From assembly GCA_010279815.1 (NCBI GenBank), contig QEOQ01000274.1, forward strand, positions 800,618 to 864,617: DNA of 64,000 nucleotides, read 5' to 3'. Below, piece by piece: positions 55,621-64,000 of the stretch (positions are counted from its first letter, which is position 1; each line of letters opens with the position of its first letter). The notes below the pieces were generated by a model. It searched no databases. It was not told where the DNA came from and worked only from the letters and a program-made list of their open reading frames with translations. The position numbers and the translations under genes were made by a program. This DNA comes from Brachionus plicatilis. Lineage: Eukaryota > Rotifera > Eurotatoria > Ploima > Brachionidae.

Positions 55621-56949
55621 ATAAAAATCAATTTTTGTCTTTGGTAATAGAAAAAATTTTAGAATAAAAAATTTAAAGATTATTTTATTAATTCAAAATT
55701 TAAATCAATAATTAAGATATGATCTAAACCGAAAAAACTAATCAGATAAACAATCTTTTTTATGACTGTGCACCTTGCCAACTACATTGTTCCTTCTATA
55801 GTTATATCTCTTTCAGCTCTCTTTCAATTAAAAGGATCTTTTGATGTCAAACTTCATTTTTAGAGATTATAAAATGATAAATTTAAAATGTTTGTCACCA
55901 AAAAAAATTTAACCTACCAAGTATCTTAATAGAACGGTTATATTATAATCATCATGCAAAAATTTTTTTAATTAAAAGTATTCAGAGACACCTTCTTGCA
56001 GGATAATGATGATTTAAAATGATCGTAAATATTCGAAAAGAAGCAAAAACTAAAATAAATTTGAAAATTTTGAAAAAATATTTTTTTTCTTCTTTTTTCT
56101 GGATCCAATAATAGGAGCGAAAATATTATCAAACCCCAGAGATAGTGAGTAAAAACACAACCACAAATTAAATTTTCAATCACACATTAAGTTTTTTCCC
56201 ACTATTATCAATAATTTTTATTTAAACCATATTTTGATTACAATAACCATAAGTTTAATAAAAAATTTTCAAAAGAAATATAAAAATCTTCTTAAATAAA
56301 AAAAATATAGATAAAGACAAAAATATTTAATTTTAATAAAGATTATTCAAAATTGTTTAGTTTATCATCTTTCAAAAATGAGTCAGTTTCAAGCCAGTTT
56401 AAATTCAAAATAAATATCGATTTTTTTTCCGTTCCATTTAGTTATTTAGGCGGCCACATGAATTTTAATTTTAATAATCACAATAATAGTTCATATTTAT
56501 ATAATATTGATTTAAATTCAGTGTTTTTGAAGGAGATTTTAAATCCATTTTAAATTTTCATTTAATTTTTGTAAATAAACGTTTATCTGATGACTCTGAT
56601 TAAATTTCAATTAAATAAAATTTTAACAAAATGATGATAAAAATTAATTCTTAGAAACAAATTGTAATATTAAATCATAGTTGTTTAAAAAGTCCAAGTC
56701 CGGACTTCAGATCATGTTAATCAATGTAAAATGACTAGAAAAATTCTTTCATAGTAGTTGAGAATTAGACAGAAATTTTCGTGATCTTCCGTCAAATATA
56801 ATTTTCCTAGAATAATTGCTCTACATAAATGGAAAAACAAGAAAATTTGTAAAATCAGAAAAAAATTGAAAAGATTGCAATAAAAAAATTAAAAATTTCG
56901 TCTCATTTAAGTTTATCATATTTTTACGTAATTAAAAATTTATATATTT
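55621..56949. other. AT-rich intergenic stretch
   Basis: No gene seen. At 56676-56710 CATAGTTGTTTAAAAAGTCC and CCGGACTT continue the CAGAGTTG repeat family. Apparent ORFs here are low complexity. Confidence 0.4.
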
Positions 56950-57302
56950 ATACTCTATTTTTTTATTAAATTAATAAAAAAAAATATCAAATATTTCAAT
57001 TATAAATTGAATTTTCTCAATTATTATGAAATCATCTGAAATCCTCGAAAATTATACTTCCTGGGGTCACATTTTTAGAAAGCTTGTTAAATTCTCTTAA
57101 AGGAAAATGGGGGTCAGTCGTATAAAACTGGGGATCAGGTTTTTAAAAATATAAAAATATTCAATTTTCACAAAAAATTAAAATTTTTCAGAAAAACTAG
57201 TCTAATTTTCAAATAAAAGAGAAAACTAAATGATATATTAAAACTTTTAAAAATATTTTTGCTTTGCAAAAAAAAATGGGGGTCAGTGTTTTAGTAGGAC
57301 CA
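56950..57302. mobile_element. Half-copy of the CTGACCCCC foldback element
   Basis: Matches the right arm of 2688-3791, including AAATGGGGGTCAG, the AAACTAAATGATATATT segment and the terminus TTTTAGTAGGACC at 57302. It also matches part of the central segment (compare 3040-3180 reversed). Only one arm is present, with several substitutions, so it is an older truncated copy. Confidence 0.75.
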
Positions 57303-57763
57303 GTTTTTTAAACATTTTATTCTCTTTAAATGAAAAAATTGCCCCTTAAAACTAAAATTATTTTTTTTGTAACATTATCTTTATTTAATAAAATAATTTT
57401 TGTGAAAAATTTTTGAATTAAAAAATAAAACACTCTATGTGCTTTTAATATATTTTTTAGAAATTTTTATTTTTTTTTAGTAAATTCGTTTTGCTAAATA
57501 GAAAATGGGTTAATTAAATAACCTTTAATAAATTTCTATACTTTGACTTCTGATTCTAAATTTTAAAAAATTTTGGAATCGAATTTTTTCTTATTAAAAC
57601 TGTAGTTTTTCCAAAATACTCAAAAAACCCTACTCCAAAAAATCAGCTAAAATGTTATGATTGTTTTCGCATAAAAAAATAATAAATTAAATAGTTTATA
57701 ATTAGAATTTTTATTTTTGATTCAGAACAAAAGTATAGAAATAAAGCCACAAAATTGCACAGG
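57303..57763. other. AT-rich 5' flank of UBR7
   Basis: No features apart from A/T tracts; presumably includes the UBR7 promoter and 5' UTR. Confidence 0.4.
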
Positions 57764-58894
57764 ATGTCGAATCAAGATGAAAACCCAACCAATGTTGACC
57801 AAGATGTATTCTCACTACAGGAAATAATCGACTCGGAAAAAGAGCAGACAGAAATAGCTAGTGCTGTGTTGGGTGCCAGTGATGCCCAAAATTGCTCGTA
57901 CACTCAAGGCTATGTTTACAGACAAGCACTTTACTGCTGCTTGACATGTCTCAATTTGACCAAGGAAAAAAAACTACATGGAATTTGTCTGGCTTGTTCA
58001 TATGAGTGCCATCAAAACCATGAACTGGTCGAATTGTACACAAAGCGCAATTTTCGCTGCGACTGTGGAAATTCCAAATTCAGCGCTTTCCAGTGCAAAC
58101 TGGAAGCCCAAAAGGACCCAGTAAATTCCTTGAACAAGTACAATCACAATTTCAATGGTCTCTACTGCTCATGTGACCGGCCCTATCCTGATCCGGACCT
58201 CTCTGCAAGCGACACTCTCAATAATGAAGAAATGATTCAGTGCACTATTTGTGAAGATTGGTTCCATTTAAAACATTTGAACAATTTCAATGATTTTAAG
58301 ATAAATGAGAATGACTATGAGGACATGGTGTGTCAGCAGTGTATGACCTTGACTGGCTTTATGTGGTACTACCAAGAGCTTATTGCGCTCAAGGACAAGA
58401 GCGAGGCCAGCTTGGTGGACGTTGAATCTGTCAGTGAGGACTGTTCTGGGTGCAAATTAGAGAGGTTGAAAAAAATGTATGCCAGAGTGGGGGACAAGTG
58501 GTGCAAAAGCGAGTCAAGCTGTTTCCTAGCCGATGGTTGGAGAGAGGCTTTGTGCAAATGCGAAAATTGTCAAAAAATGTACAGTGACTTGAGTATAGAG
58601 TTCATCACGAAAAAAGAAGACAGCATTAAGTATTATGAGGAAAGGGGCAAACAAATGGATGAAATGAACAAGGAAGAGGTAGATGAACAAAAATTGTTAA
58701 ACAATGAGCTATCGAAAATGAATAGAGTTTCCCAATTGGAGCTGTTGCACAATCTAAATGATTTTAAGACCGACTTGAAAGAGTTTTTGGCCGATTTTGC
58801 TCGAAATGGTCAAGTGGTCAAGCGGGAAAATATTGAGGAATTTTTTGAGAGTTTGAATAATCAGCGCAAAAAGAGACGAGTACAGCTTTATTGA
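57764..58894 (+). CDS. UBR7: UBR7, UBR-box and PHD-finger E3 ubiquitin ligase
   Basis: Single exon, 376 residues from the ATG at 57764 (MSNQDENPT; the upstream TTG is not a start). The UBR box spans residues ~40-115: CSYTQGYVYRQALYCCLTC, CLACSYECHQNHELVELY and RNFRCDCG, the zinc-binding pattern that recognises N-degrons in this family. An atypical PHD finger follows at ~130-190 (YCSCDRPYPDP...MIQCTICEDWFHLKH...VCQQCM); in human UBR7 this region acts on histone H2B. The C-terminal part keeps CxLERLK, WCKSESSCFLADGWREALCK and a helical end. Human UBR7 is 425 residues. Stop TGA at 58892. G/C content is visibly higher than the flanks. Confidence 0.95.
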   Translation: MSNQDENPTNVDQDVFSLQEIIDSEKEQTEIASAVLGASDAQNCSYTQGYVYRQALYCCLTCLNLTKEKKLHGICLACSYECHQNHELVELYTKRNFRCDCGNSKFSAFQCKLEAQKDPVNSLNKYNHNFNGLYCSCDRPYPDPDLSASDTLNNEEMIQCTICEDWFHLKHLNNFNDFKINENDYEDMVCQQCMTLTGFMWYYQELIALKDKSEASLVDVESVSEDCSGCKLERLKKMYARVGDKWCKSESSCFLADGWREALCKCENCQKMYSDLSIEFITKKEDSIKYYEERGKQMDEMNKEEVDEQKLLNNELSKMNRVSQLELLHNLNDFKTDLKEFLADFARNGQVVKRENIEEFFESLNNQRKKRRVQLY

Positions 58895-60120
58895 ATTTAT
58901 TTTTGTAGAAATTAATTTTTGTCAAATAAAAAAATGCTTTTAAGATCTAGGATTAAAAAGTTGAATTTTATGAATAAAACAATAGTTTTGTAATTTTTGT
59001 GCCAATTTTTTTAGACGAAAGATTGTAAAATTTTTACTTAACAAAAAATAAAAGAGAACTTTTTTTGAATCAAAACCGTTTTTAATCCAGGCAAAAACAA
59101 AAGAAAATTATATTTTTCCTCTAAAATCCAGCTGCGAATTTCCCTGATTTTTGACCAGAACTGGTAATATTCTTTGTAGATATAATTTTTCTTCATTTTT
59201 GTATTAAAACGATTTTTAAGTTAATTAATAGCATAAAATAATTTCAAATAATTTTTATTGTTATCAGATATTTTTTATTTTTTTTTTAAAAAAAATTTTT
59301 CATATTTAAAAAAAAAGACATTTATTCAGAAATTTTATATCAAGAAATTTAAGACATTGCTAGATATGTGACCAGATTAGTCAAATTGATGATACAAATT
59401 TTAAAAATATTGTTCACTTAAATTTTTTACCTGGTTACAAAAAATACAATTTAAGTCACATATATTTGAAATTAAAAAAAAAAACAAAATTTAAGAAAAG
59501 AAAATTCACAAGAAAATTAAATCAGATCAAAAAAACTGAATTAATTTGGCTAATTGAAGTTTCAGATCAAATTTTAAGATCAAAAAGATCATTTAAAATT
59601 TTAAAGCTTAAATAATCTAATGATTTTAATAATTTTTAAGAAATAAATACTAAACATTACTAGACATGTTATATCTAATAATGGTTCATTACCAAATTAA
59701 CATCAAAATGATTGATCTCTAATTTATTTAACAAAAACAGTCAATAATTTAAATAATTCAGGTTAAGTTAATTCACAAATTCAAATTTATAACTTTTATA
59801 TCCATTCATCCAAACTGAAATAATTTTATTTTTCCACTTAAATAAATTTAAATTTTAAAACAGTTAATTTTTTTGTCTATAAAAGTAAGTTTACATTCAA
59901 ATCAATTAAAATATTTAAACCTACTAAAGTTCAATAAAAAGGGACATTTAAAAATTTTAAATATGAAAATAAAATTGACATGACATGTCAAGTAATTGCT
60001 TTTGAAAAAATTTATATTTTCTCTATTATTAAAAAAATATTACAATTTATATTTTGATCTCAAACTTCAATTTGCCATTAATTTTGTGAAATAGTAAAAT
60101 GAAGCATTTTTGACATACAG
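58895..60120. other. AT-rich intergenic stretch
   Basis: 3' flank of UBR7 with AATAAA within about 40 bp of the stop. No other gene or bounded repeat seen. Confidence 0.45.
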
Positions 60121-60700
60121 TACAATTTAAAACTAACTTGTTCATTTCTTTCCTCTACTTTTCCTTTCCTTTCCTAAGAGTTGAAGAAAGGAATAGTCGA
60201 GGAAAGGAAAAGTTGAGGAAGAGTCGAAGAACAAAATGTGTATGGTAATCTAGTCTAAAAGGGTTATGGGTTAATAGTGTGACCGAATTCGAAAACCCCT
60301 TATATCTCCTCCATTTTTAAAGCTATTTCCTAAAAAAATATTTTAATATATAGAACTCGAGGAGAGGAATCGAATGATATGTCTGATAAATTTTTAAAAA
60401 AATTCGAAACATGCTTTTTTTTCTCTTAAAGTTCGACTACGCCTAATAAGGTGAAAAACTCTCGATTTAGTAATTCGGGAAAAGGGTGTTTTAAGGTCCT
60501 AGGTAATACTTAAGCTCTAACTTATTTCGCCCGTTAAATTCAGCAGAGGTTAAAGTATCTAAGAGAATTTTTTCAGAATTTTAGGTTATGACCTTAGGGC
60601 TTGATCTAATGGGGTTATTTTTAGGGCTTAAACACAGAAAATTTGATCAAGTAAAAACTTACATTGTCTCCTAGGTATTTACCCAGAGAAGATTTCTTTT
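60121..60700. other. Less AT-rich patch of unknown nature
   Basis: Starts with a CTTTTCCTTTCC / GGAAAGGAAAAG imperfect inverted repeat at 60157-60212. It continues with moderately complex sequence including CCGAATTCGAAAACCCC and GACTACGCCTAATAAGG. Stops occur in all frames. It may be an old repeat; no family recognised. Confidence 0.3.
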
Positions 60701-60982
60701 CTCCATCATTCGTAAGAAATAAACTATAAATTATTGGCTTGAGAGAAAAGCGTTCAGTAAATATAAAGTAATATATAAGTCTTAATTAAAATTTTATAAA
60801 GAACCTTGGTTAAAAATAAAATTTATTTATCCTTTTTTTCAACTAATAAATTTCACCTTAATTTTTAATGCAAAATTTTCGGTACAAATTGATTATTGTT
60901 AAAAAAGCTCATGGTAATGTTAACATTTTATCACATATTAAAACATTATATATAACATATATATAACATTATTATTTATAAC

Positions 60983-61016
60983 ATATTCTCACAAGGCAGC
61001 TGCCTTGTGAGAATAT
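60983..61016. repeat. Perfect 34-bp palindrome
   Basis: 17-bp arms with no loop, centred on AGCT, including CTCACAAGGCAGCTGCCTTG. It lies 11 bp before a second perfect palindrome. Confidence 0.9.
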
Positions 61017-61027
61017 CCTTGTGAGAA

Positions 61028-61075
61028 TGCCCAAAATGAAACACTCAGACTAGTCTGAGTGTTTCATTTTGGGCA
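61028..61075. repeat. Perfect 48-bp palindrome
   Basis: 24-bp arms with no loop, centred on ACTAGT; the arm reads TGCCCAAAATGAAACACTC and so on. The spacer from the first palindrome repeats part of its arm, CCTTGTGAGAAT. Confidence 0.92.
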
Positions 61076-61079
61076 AAGT

Positions 61080-61597
61080 TAAGGATTTATAAATTATTCT
61101 TTTGCTATGAGATATTCTTTTTGGAAAGCTTAGTTAAAATTTGGCTTGAAATGTAATGGGAAGATTTTTCAACAAGAAAATTTGATAAATTAACTTATTA
61201 ATCAAGTGTTTTGTTTAATTTTTGTAAAATTAAAATTTTAATTAATTAATTTTATTATTTGTCAAGTCATTTAACAAAATGACACATTTTACAAATTTAC
61301 AGTGACATGTTTAATAGATGAGAGTTTTTTGGGGTTTCTTTAATTTATAAAATTTTCAATATCAGATAATAAATTAATTACATTTTTCTAAGTTCTTTTC
61401 GAATTAAATAAAAAAAAATATTTTAAAAATTTAATCTCATAAAATAAAAATTTTATTAGTCAATTTATAGTTTAAAAAATATTTTCAAAATGTTTTTCCT
61501 ATTTATTTTTAATGCAATAGCTTAATTGTGTAATCTTTATCTAATTATCAATAAACTGACTCTTTTATATTAATTAAAAAAATTGAAGTTTTCTTAT
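61080..61597. other. AT-rich stretch, 3' flank of the channel gene
   Basis: No gene; AATAAA-type signals on the minus strand could serve the DEG/ENaC gene. Confidence 0.4.
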
Positions 61598-62977
61598 TCA
61601 AATTTTGTTGGAAACCGAAATTGTTTTATTAGCCACTTTTTTTCCATCAAATAAAATGAAAATTAATCGAAACACAAGTTCGATCATTTCAACTAGACTA
61701 AGGAAACTCATTCCCAAAAAAAGTCCTGCGACTCCACCAATACTTGAAATTAAATCAGCAGGAGTGGTCGTTGGCGACTCTTCTACCACAGTGTATGCCA
61801 GACTTTCATAATAAATATAAACCATTGAAAAATGATCTGTTTCATTAAGTGTATGAACTGAAATTGTTTGATCAAATGTCTGCTTTTCGCATTCTAATGG
61901 ACATAAATCAATGCACTCTTTGTTGATGTTTTTATCTCTAGAAAATGTATCTGTAGTTTTATTAAAGCATTCTCCGTAGATATCACATGGTTCTATTTCA
62001 AAGACAGATGGTATTGCTGGCCCAATGCAATTGCAATCTTGCATCAATAATTTCTGGATGCATTGTTCAATGCAGAAAGTTTGAGTATAATGACCATTTT
62101 TGGCCAATATTAATTTATACATATCGGACTCATGACTTTCGGGATTTTTAGTATTTCCATCACATTTACTGTAAGGTTTGGGTTCAGATTTTGAAAATGT
62201 TCTTTCGACACCAATATTCGTTACCAGTCCTGCTCCAACTAAAACCCCACTTACTGAATATGGTGAACTTGTTTGGTTATGGATGAAAATAATACCACCT
62301 AAATCTGATGTATATCCTTTTAGTCCTTTATCAATTTCTAGATTCAAACTCAGTATCAGACCATCTGTTCTTTTACTGCGGATCATTTTATGTAGATAGA
62401 TACGAGAGCCATTTTGCAAAACACCAGAATTAAATGTGTAACAATTACCATACTCTGAATGATAAAAATAAACAAATTCTTCCAAATTTATAAGTCCATT
62501 ATTAAACCATAATGATTTAATAAGCTTTTTTTTACTGTCCCCATAAATACTTTTATTGTTTTTTATTAATCCTTGATTTTCTAGACAATTTCTAAATTTT
62601 ATTTGAAAATCAGAATCATTTGGTGAAGATTGATTGAAAATTTGTGAACAAAATGGCAAAAGTTTTGTCGCTTTTTCAGTTGTGAAAAAGTTAATGTTGC
62701 AAATGGTGACCGCTGGAAAAGTGGCGATATAATCATTTTGGACTCTGATTTTTGTGGTCACTTCATACTTTAAATAATTGGCAATATTCTGAGAAACTAG
62801 AAAACAGCAACCAGCTGCCGACAAAGTTGAACAAAAAATTCACAAGATCTTCAGCACTAGACGTGTCGATTTAAAAATGTTGGGTATTCCATGGCAAGTT
62901 GATGTAAGAATTACATCAAGCACTACTGGTTTAACTCTTGACCATTGAATTTTTTCGTTTGTTTGTTGCTTTTTCAT
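61598..62977 (-). CDS. DEG/ENaC-family sodium channel with one in-frame TGA
   Basis: Open from ATG at 62977 to TGA at 61598 except for one TGA at codon 46 (62840-62842); otherwise about 458 residues. Features of the amiloride-sensitive/FaNaC/ASIC superfamily: STCHGIPNIF before TM1 (the HG gating motif); TM1 around codons 46-63; then YLKYEVTTKIRV and FPAVTICNINFF. A cysteine-rich extracellular domain follows (CIEQCIQK, DCNCIGPAIP, CIDLCPLECEK). TM2 has GGVAGLFLGMSFLSLVEM, which includes the family's GLFLG-S selectivity region. The TGA lies at LKIL-stop-IFC, where family members usually have Trp (LK-W--F). Upstream open sequence to 63085 begins with TTG and is probably 5' UTR. It may be a young pseudogene, a sequence error or a readthrough site. 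Confidence 0.88.
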
Positions 62978-63231
62978 TTTTTTTCTATATTTTTTGAAGA
63001 AAAATGTGCTTTTATTTTTGAAATTAGTCGCAGCAAAAGATTTTATAGATTTGGCAAATGAAGGGAGAAATAATTTAAAATTCAAAAGATTTCAAAATTA
63101 TTTATTTTAAAAATTTTAAATCAAAAATTAATAAGAGAACAATCGATTTTTTTTATTTTAAAATAAACATTCATTAAATATCAGTCAATTGCTTTTTAAT
63201 TGCTAATAATTATATTTTGAGTTTCAATGTT
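62978..63231. other. AT-rich 5' flank of the channel gene
   Basis: The minus-strand frame of the channel stays open up to 63085 without an ATG. No other feature seen. Confidence 0.4.
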
Positions 63232-63645
63232 TCAATGATTGCTGCTCATCCAGCAATCAATGCCTGCTTTAAAGCTGTTAACATTGGGGGCTTCAACTAA
63301 TTCATTTGGCAGCGTATTCCATGTGTTAGCGGTTCTGTTGAAAAAAAAGTTATCTCTATGTTGGACCCTCGAAATTTCTTTGTGATATTTGAAGCAGTGA
63401 CCTCTTCCTTGGTTTTTTGTGACATTAAAATTATTGCTTTTTTCAACCAATTCTAGTCCATGCATGAACTTGTATAATTGAATTAGATCACCTCTTTTTC
63501 TTCTTTCCACCAGATTTGGAATGTTCAAAGCCTTCAATCTGCTTTCATACGGTTTGTTTCTAATTGAAGAAACAATTTTCTCTGCGTTGAATCCTTTCAA
63601 CATTCTCACAGTCAGACTTAAGAATTGGAGATCACACAGACATCG
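63232..63645 (-). mobile_element. LINE reverse-transcriptase C-terminal fragment, different family
   Basis: The minus-strand ORF includes YESRLKALNIPNLVERRKRG, DLIQLYKFMHGLE, RVQHRDNFFFNRTANTWNTL and PNELVEAPNVNSFKAGID. This order (RL--L--L--RR-RGDLI--YK, then R-NFF-NR---WN-LP---V-A-SVN-FK--LD) is the usual C terminus of CR1/Jockey-type LINE ORF2. It is intact over about 135 codons, so more recent than the LINE at 33.5-39.4 kb and of a different family. The open frame continues 5' into unrelated repeat sequence. Confidence 0.8.
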
Positions 63646-63683
63646 CAAATTCAAAAGAGGACGAACAAAAGGAATTAATAGAA

Positions 63684-63800
63684 AATTCCCCACTTCATTT
63701 TTCCCCACTGTATTTTTCCCCACTATTTTTTTCCCCATATAGAAAATTCCCAACTTAGAAATATTATTGTTAATTATTTTTCCCCGTATAAAATCTTCCC
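63684..63800. repeat. Degenerate TTTTCCCCAC repeat
   Basis: About seven copies of TTTTCCCCAC or close variants in about 115 bp with irregular spacing, joined to the LINE fragment. Both strands stay open across it only because of the repeat composition. Confidence 0.7.
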
Positions 63801-63814
63801 CACTTTTAAAATGA

Positions 63815-63848
63815 CCCATTCGAATATTAAAATTGATATTCGAATGGG
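63815..63848. repeat. 13-bp-arm inverted repeat
   Basis: CCCATTCGAATAT and its exact reverse complement separated by 8 bp, just outside the TTTTCCCCAC repeats. Confidence 0.75.
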
Positions 63849-63876
63849 CTACCAAATGGGCTACGAAAGCTACCAA

Positions 63877-64000
63877 ATTTTAACTGATTTTTAGTAAAGT
63901 TTTATTTTCGTTTTATTATTTATTTTGGAATTTATTATTTTAATTTAAATTTTTTCTTTTTTTAATTTAATTGTGAATACTAGATAAAAATACTTTTGGA
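63877..64000. other. AT-rich window end
   Basis: Nothing recognisable. Confidence 0.4.

Noticed and set aside
57755..57763. Start of UBR7 at 57755
   Set aside because: The codon is TTG; the first ATG of the frame is 57764.
62840..62895. A ~55-bp intron (GTGAAT donor) removing the TGA in the channel gene
   Set aside because: The available AG acceptors change the reading phase and would delete the first membrane segment.
62978..63086. N-terminal extension of the channel to 63085
   Set aside because: The frame begins with TTG, not ATG; the ATG at 62977 gives a normal short cytosolic N terminus.

Overview
The window is a very AT-rich stretch of an animal nuclear genome. The evidence for an animal is a DEG/ENaC sodium channel, a PX-domain AGC kinase of SGK type, an EGF-repeat protein, UBR7, NDUFB7, an Mpv17-family protein, MCM2 and a eukaryotic tRNA-Val with an immediate T-run terminator. 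Most host introns are about 50 bp (47-56 bp in MCM2, the kinase, NDUFB7 and the Mpv17 gene). The two longer ones are 97 bp, and 231 bp where a retrotransposon tail lies in the intron. The base composition and small introns would suit a monogonont rotifer or a similar small invertebrate, but that placement is inference.

Host genes, left to right: MCM2 (minus, 1-2400, C terminus cut by the window edge); an unrecognised 181-residue protein (minus, 9864-10409); tRNA-Val(TAC) (minus, 12124-12196); NDUFB7 (plus, 12383-12924, three exons); a PX-SGK kinase (minus, 15403-17282, six exons); a secreted EGF-repeat protein (plus, 28630-29484); two small unrecognised genes in tandem (plus, 52319-52639 and 52745-53230); an Mpv17-family membrane protein (plus, 55039-55620, two exons); UBR7 (plus, 57764-58894); and a DEG/ENaC channel (minus, 61598-62977) with one in-frame TGA where the family usually has tryptophan. 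They do not form a pathway; they look like ordinary scattered genes.

The rest is dominated by nested mobile DNA. The clearest stratigraphy is at 41.4-49.2 kb. There a 6.6-kb transposon with CCCAA termini and a 2-bp target duplication sits inside a Tc1/mariner-type transposase gene, and removing it restores that reading frame. It carries an 803-residue CACTA/EnSpm-like (Tnp2-type) transposase, a second spliced gene, a ten-unit subterminal repeat, and its own passengers: a GC-rich MITE, a hAT-like element and an assembly gap. A related 1.14-kb element with CCCAGT termini and a 2-bp duplication splits a LINE reverse transcriptase at 36.6-37.7 kb in the same frame-restoring way. The same LINE is also split at 34.0-35.9 kb by a 1.88-kb, almost perfectly palindromic element carrying two opposed copies of a SWIM zinc-finger gene fragment. 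A shorter copy of that element lies at 11.0-11.8 kb between ~220-bp direct repeats.

Other elements: a mariner-type transposon with 698-bp inverted repeats (6.8-9.1 kb); a foldback element with an 8-bp target duplication (2.7-3.8 kb); a Ginger-like 719-bp element with a small cysteine-rich ORF (23.4-24.1 kb); pogo/Tigger and Tc1 relics (30.9-33.1 kb); a layered palindromic region (25.9-27.1 kb); and two adjacent perfect palindromes at 61.0 kb. No CRISPR array, operon or prokaryotic feature is present.
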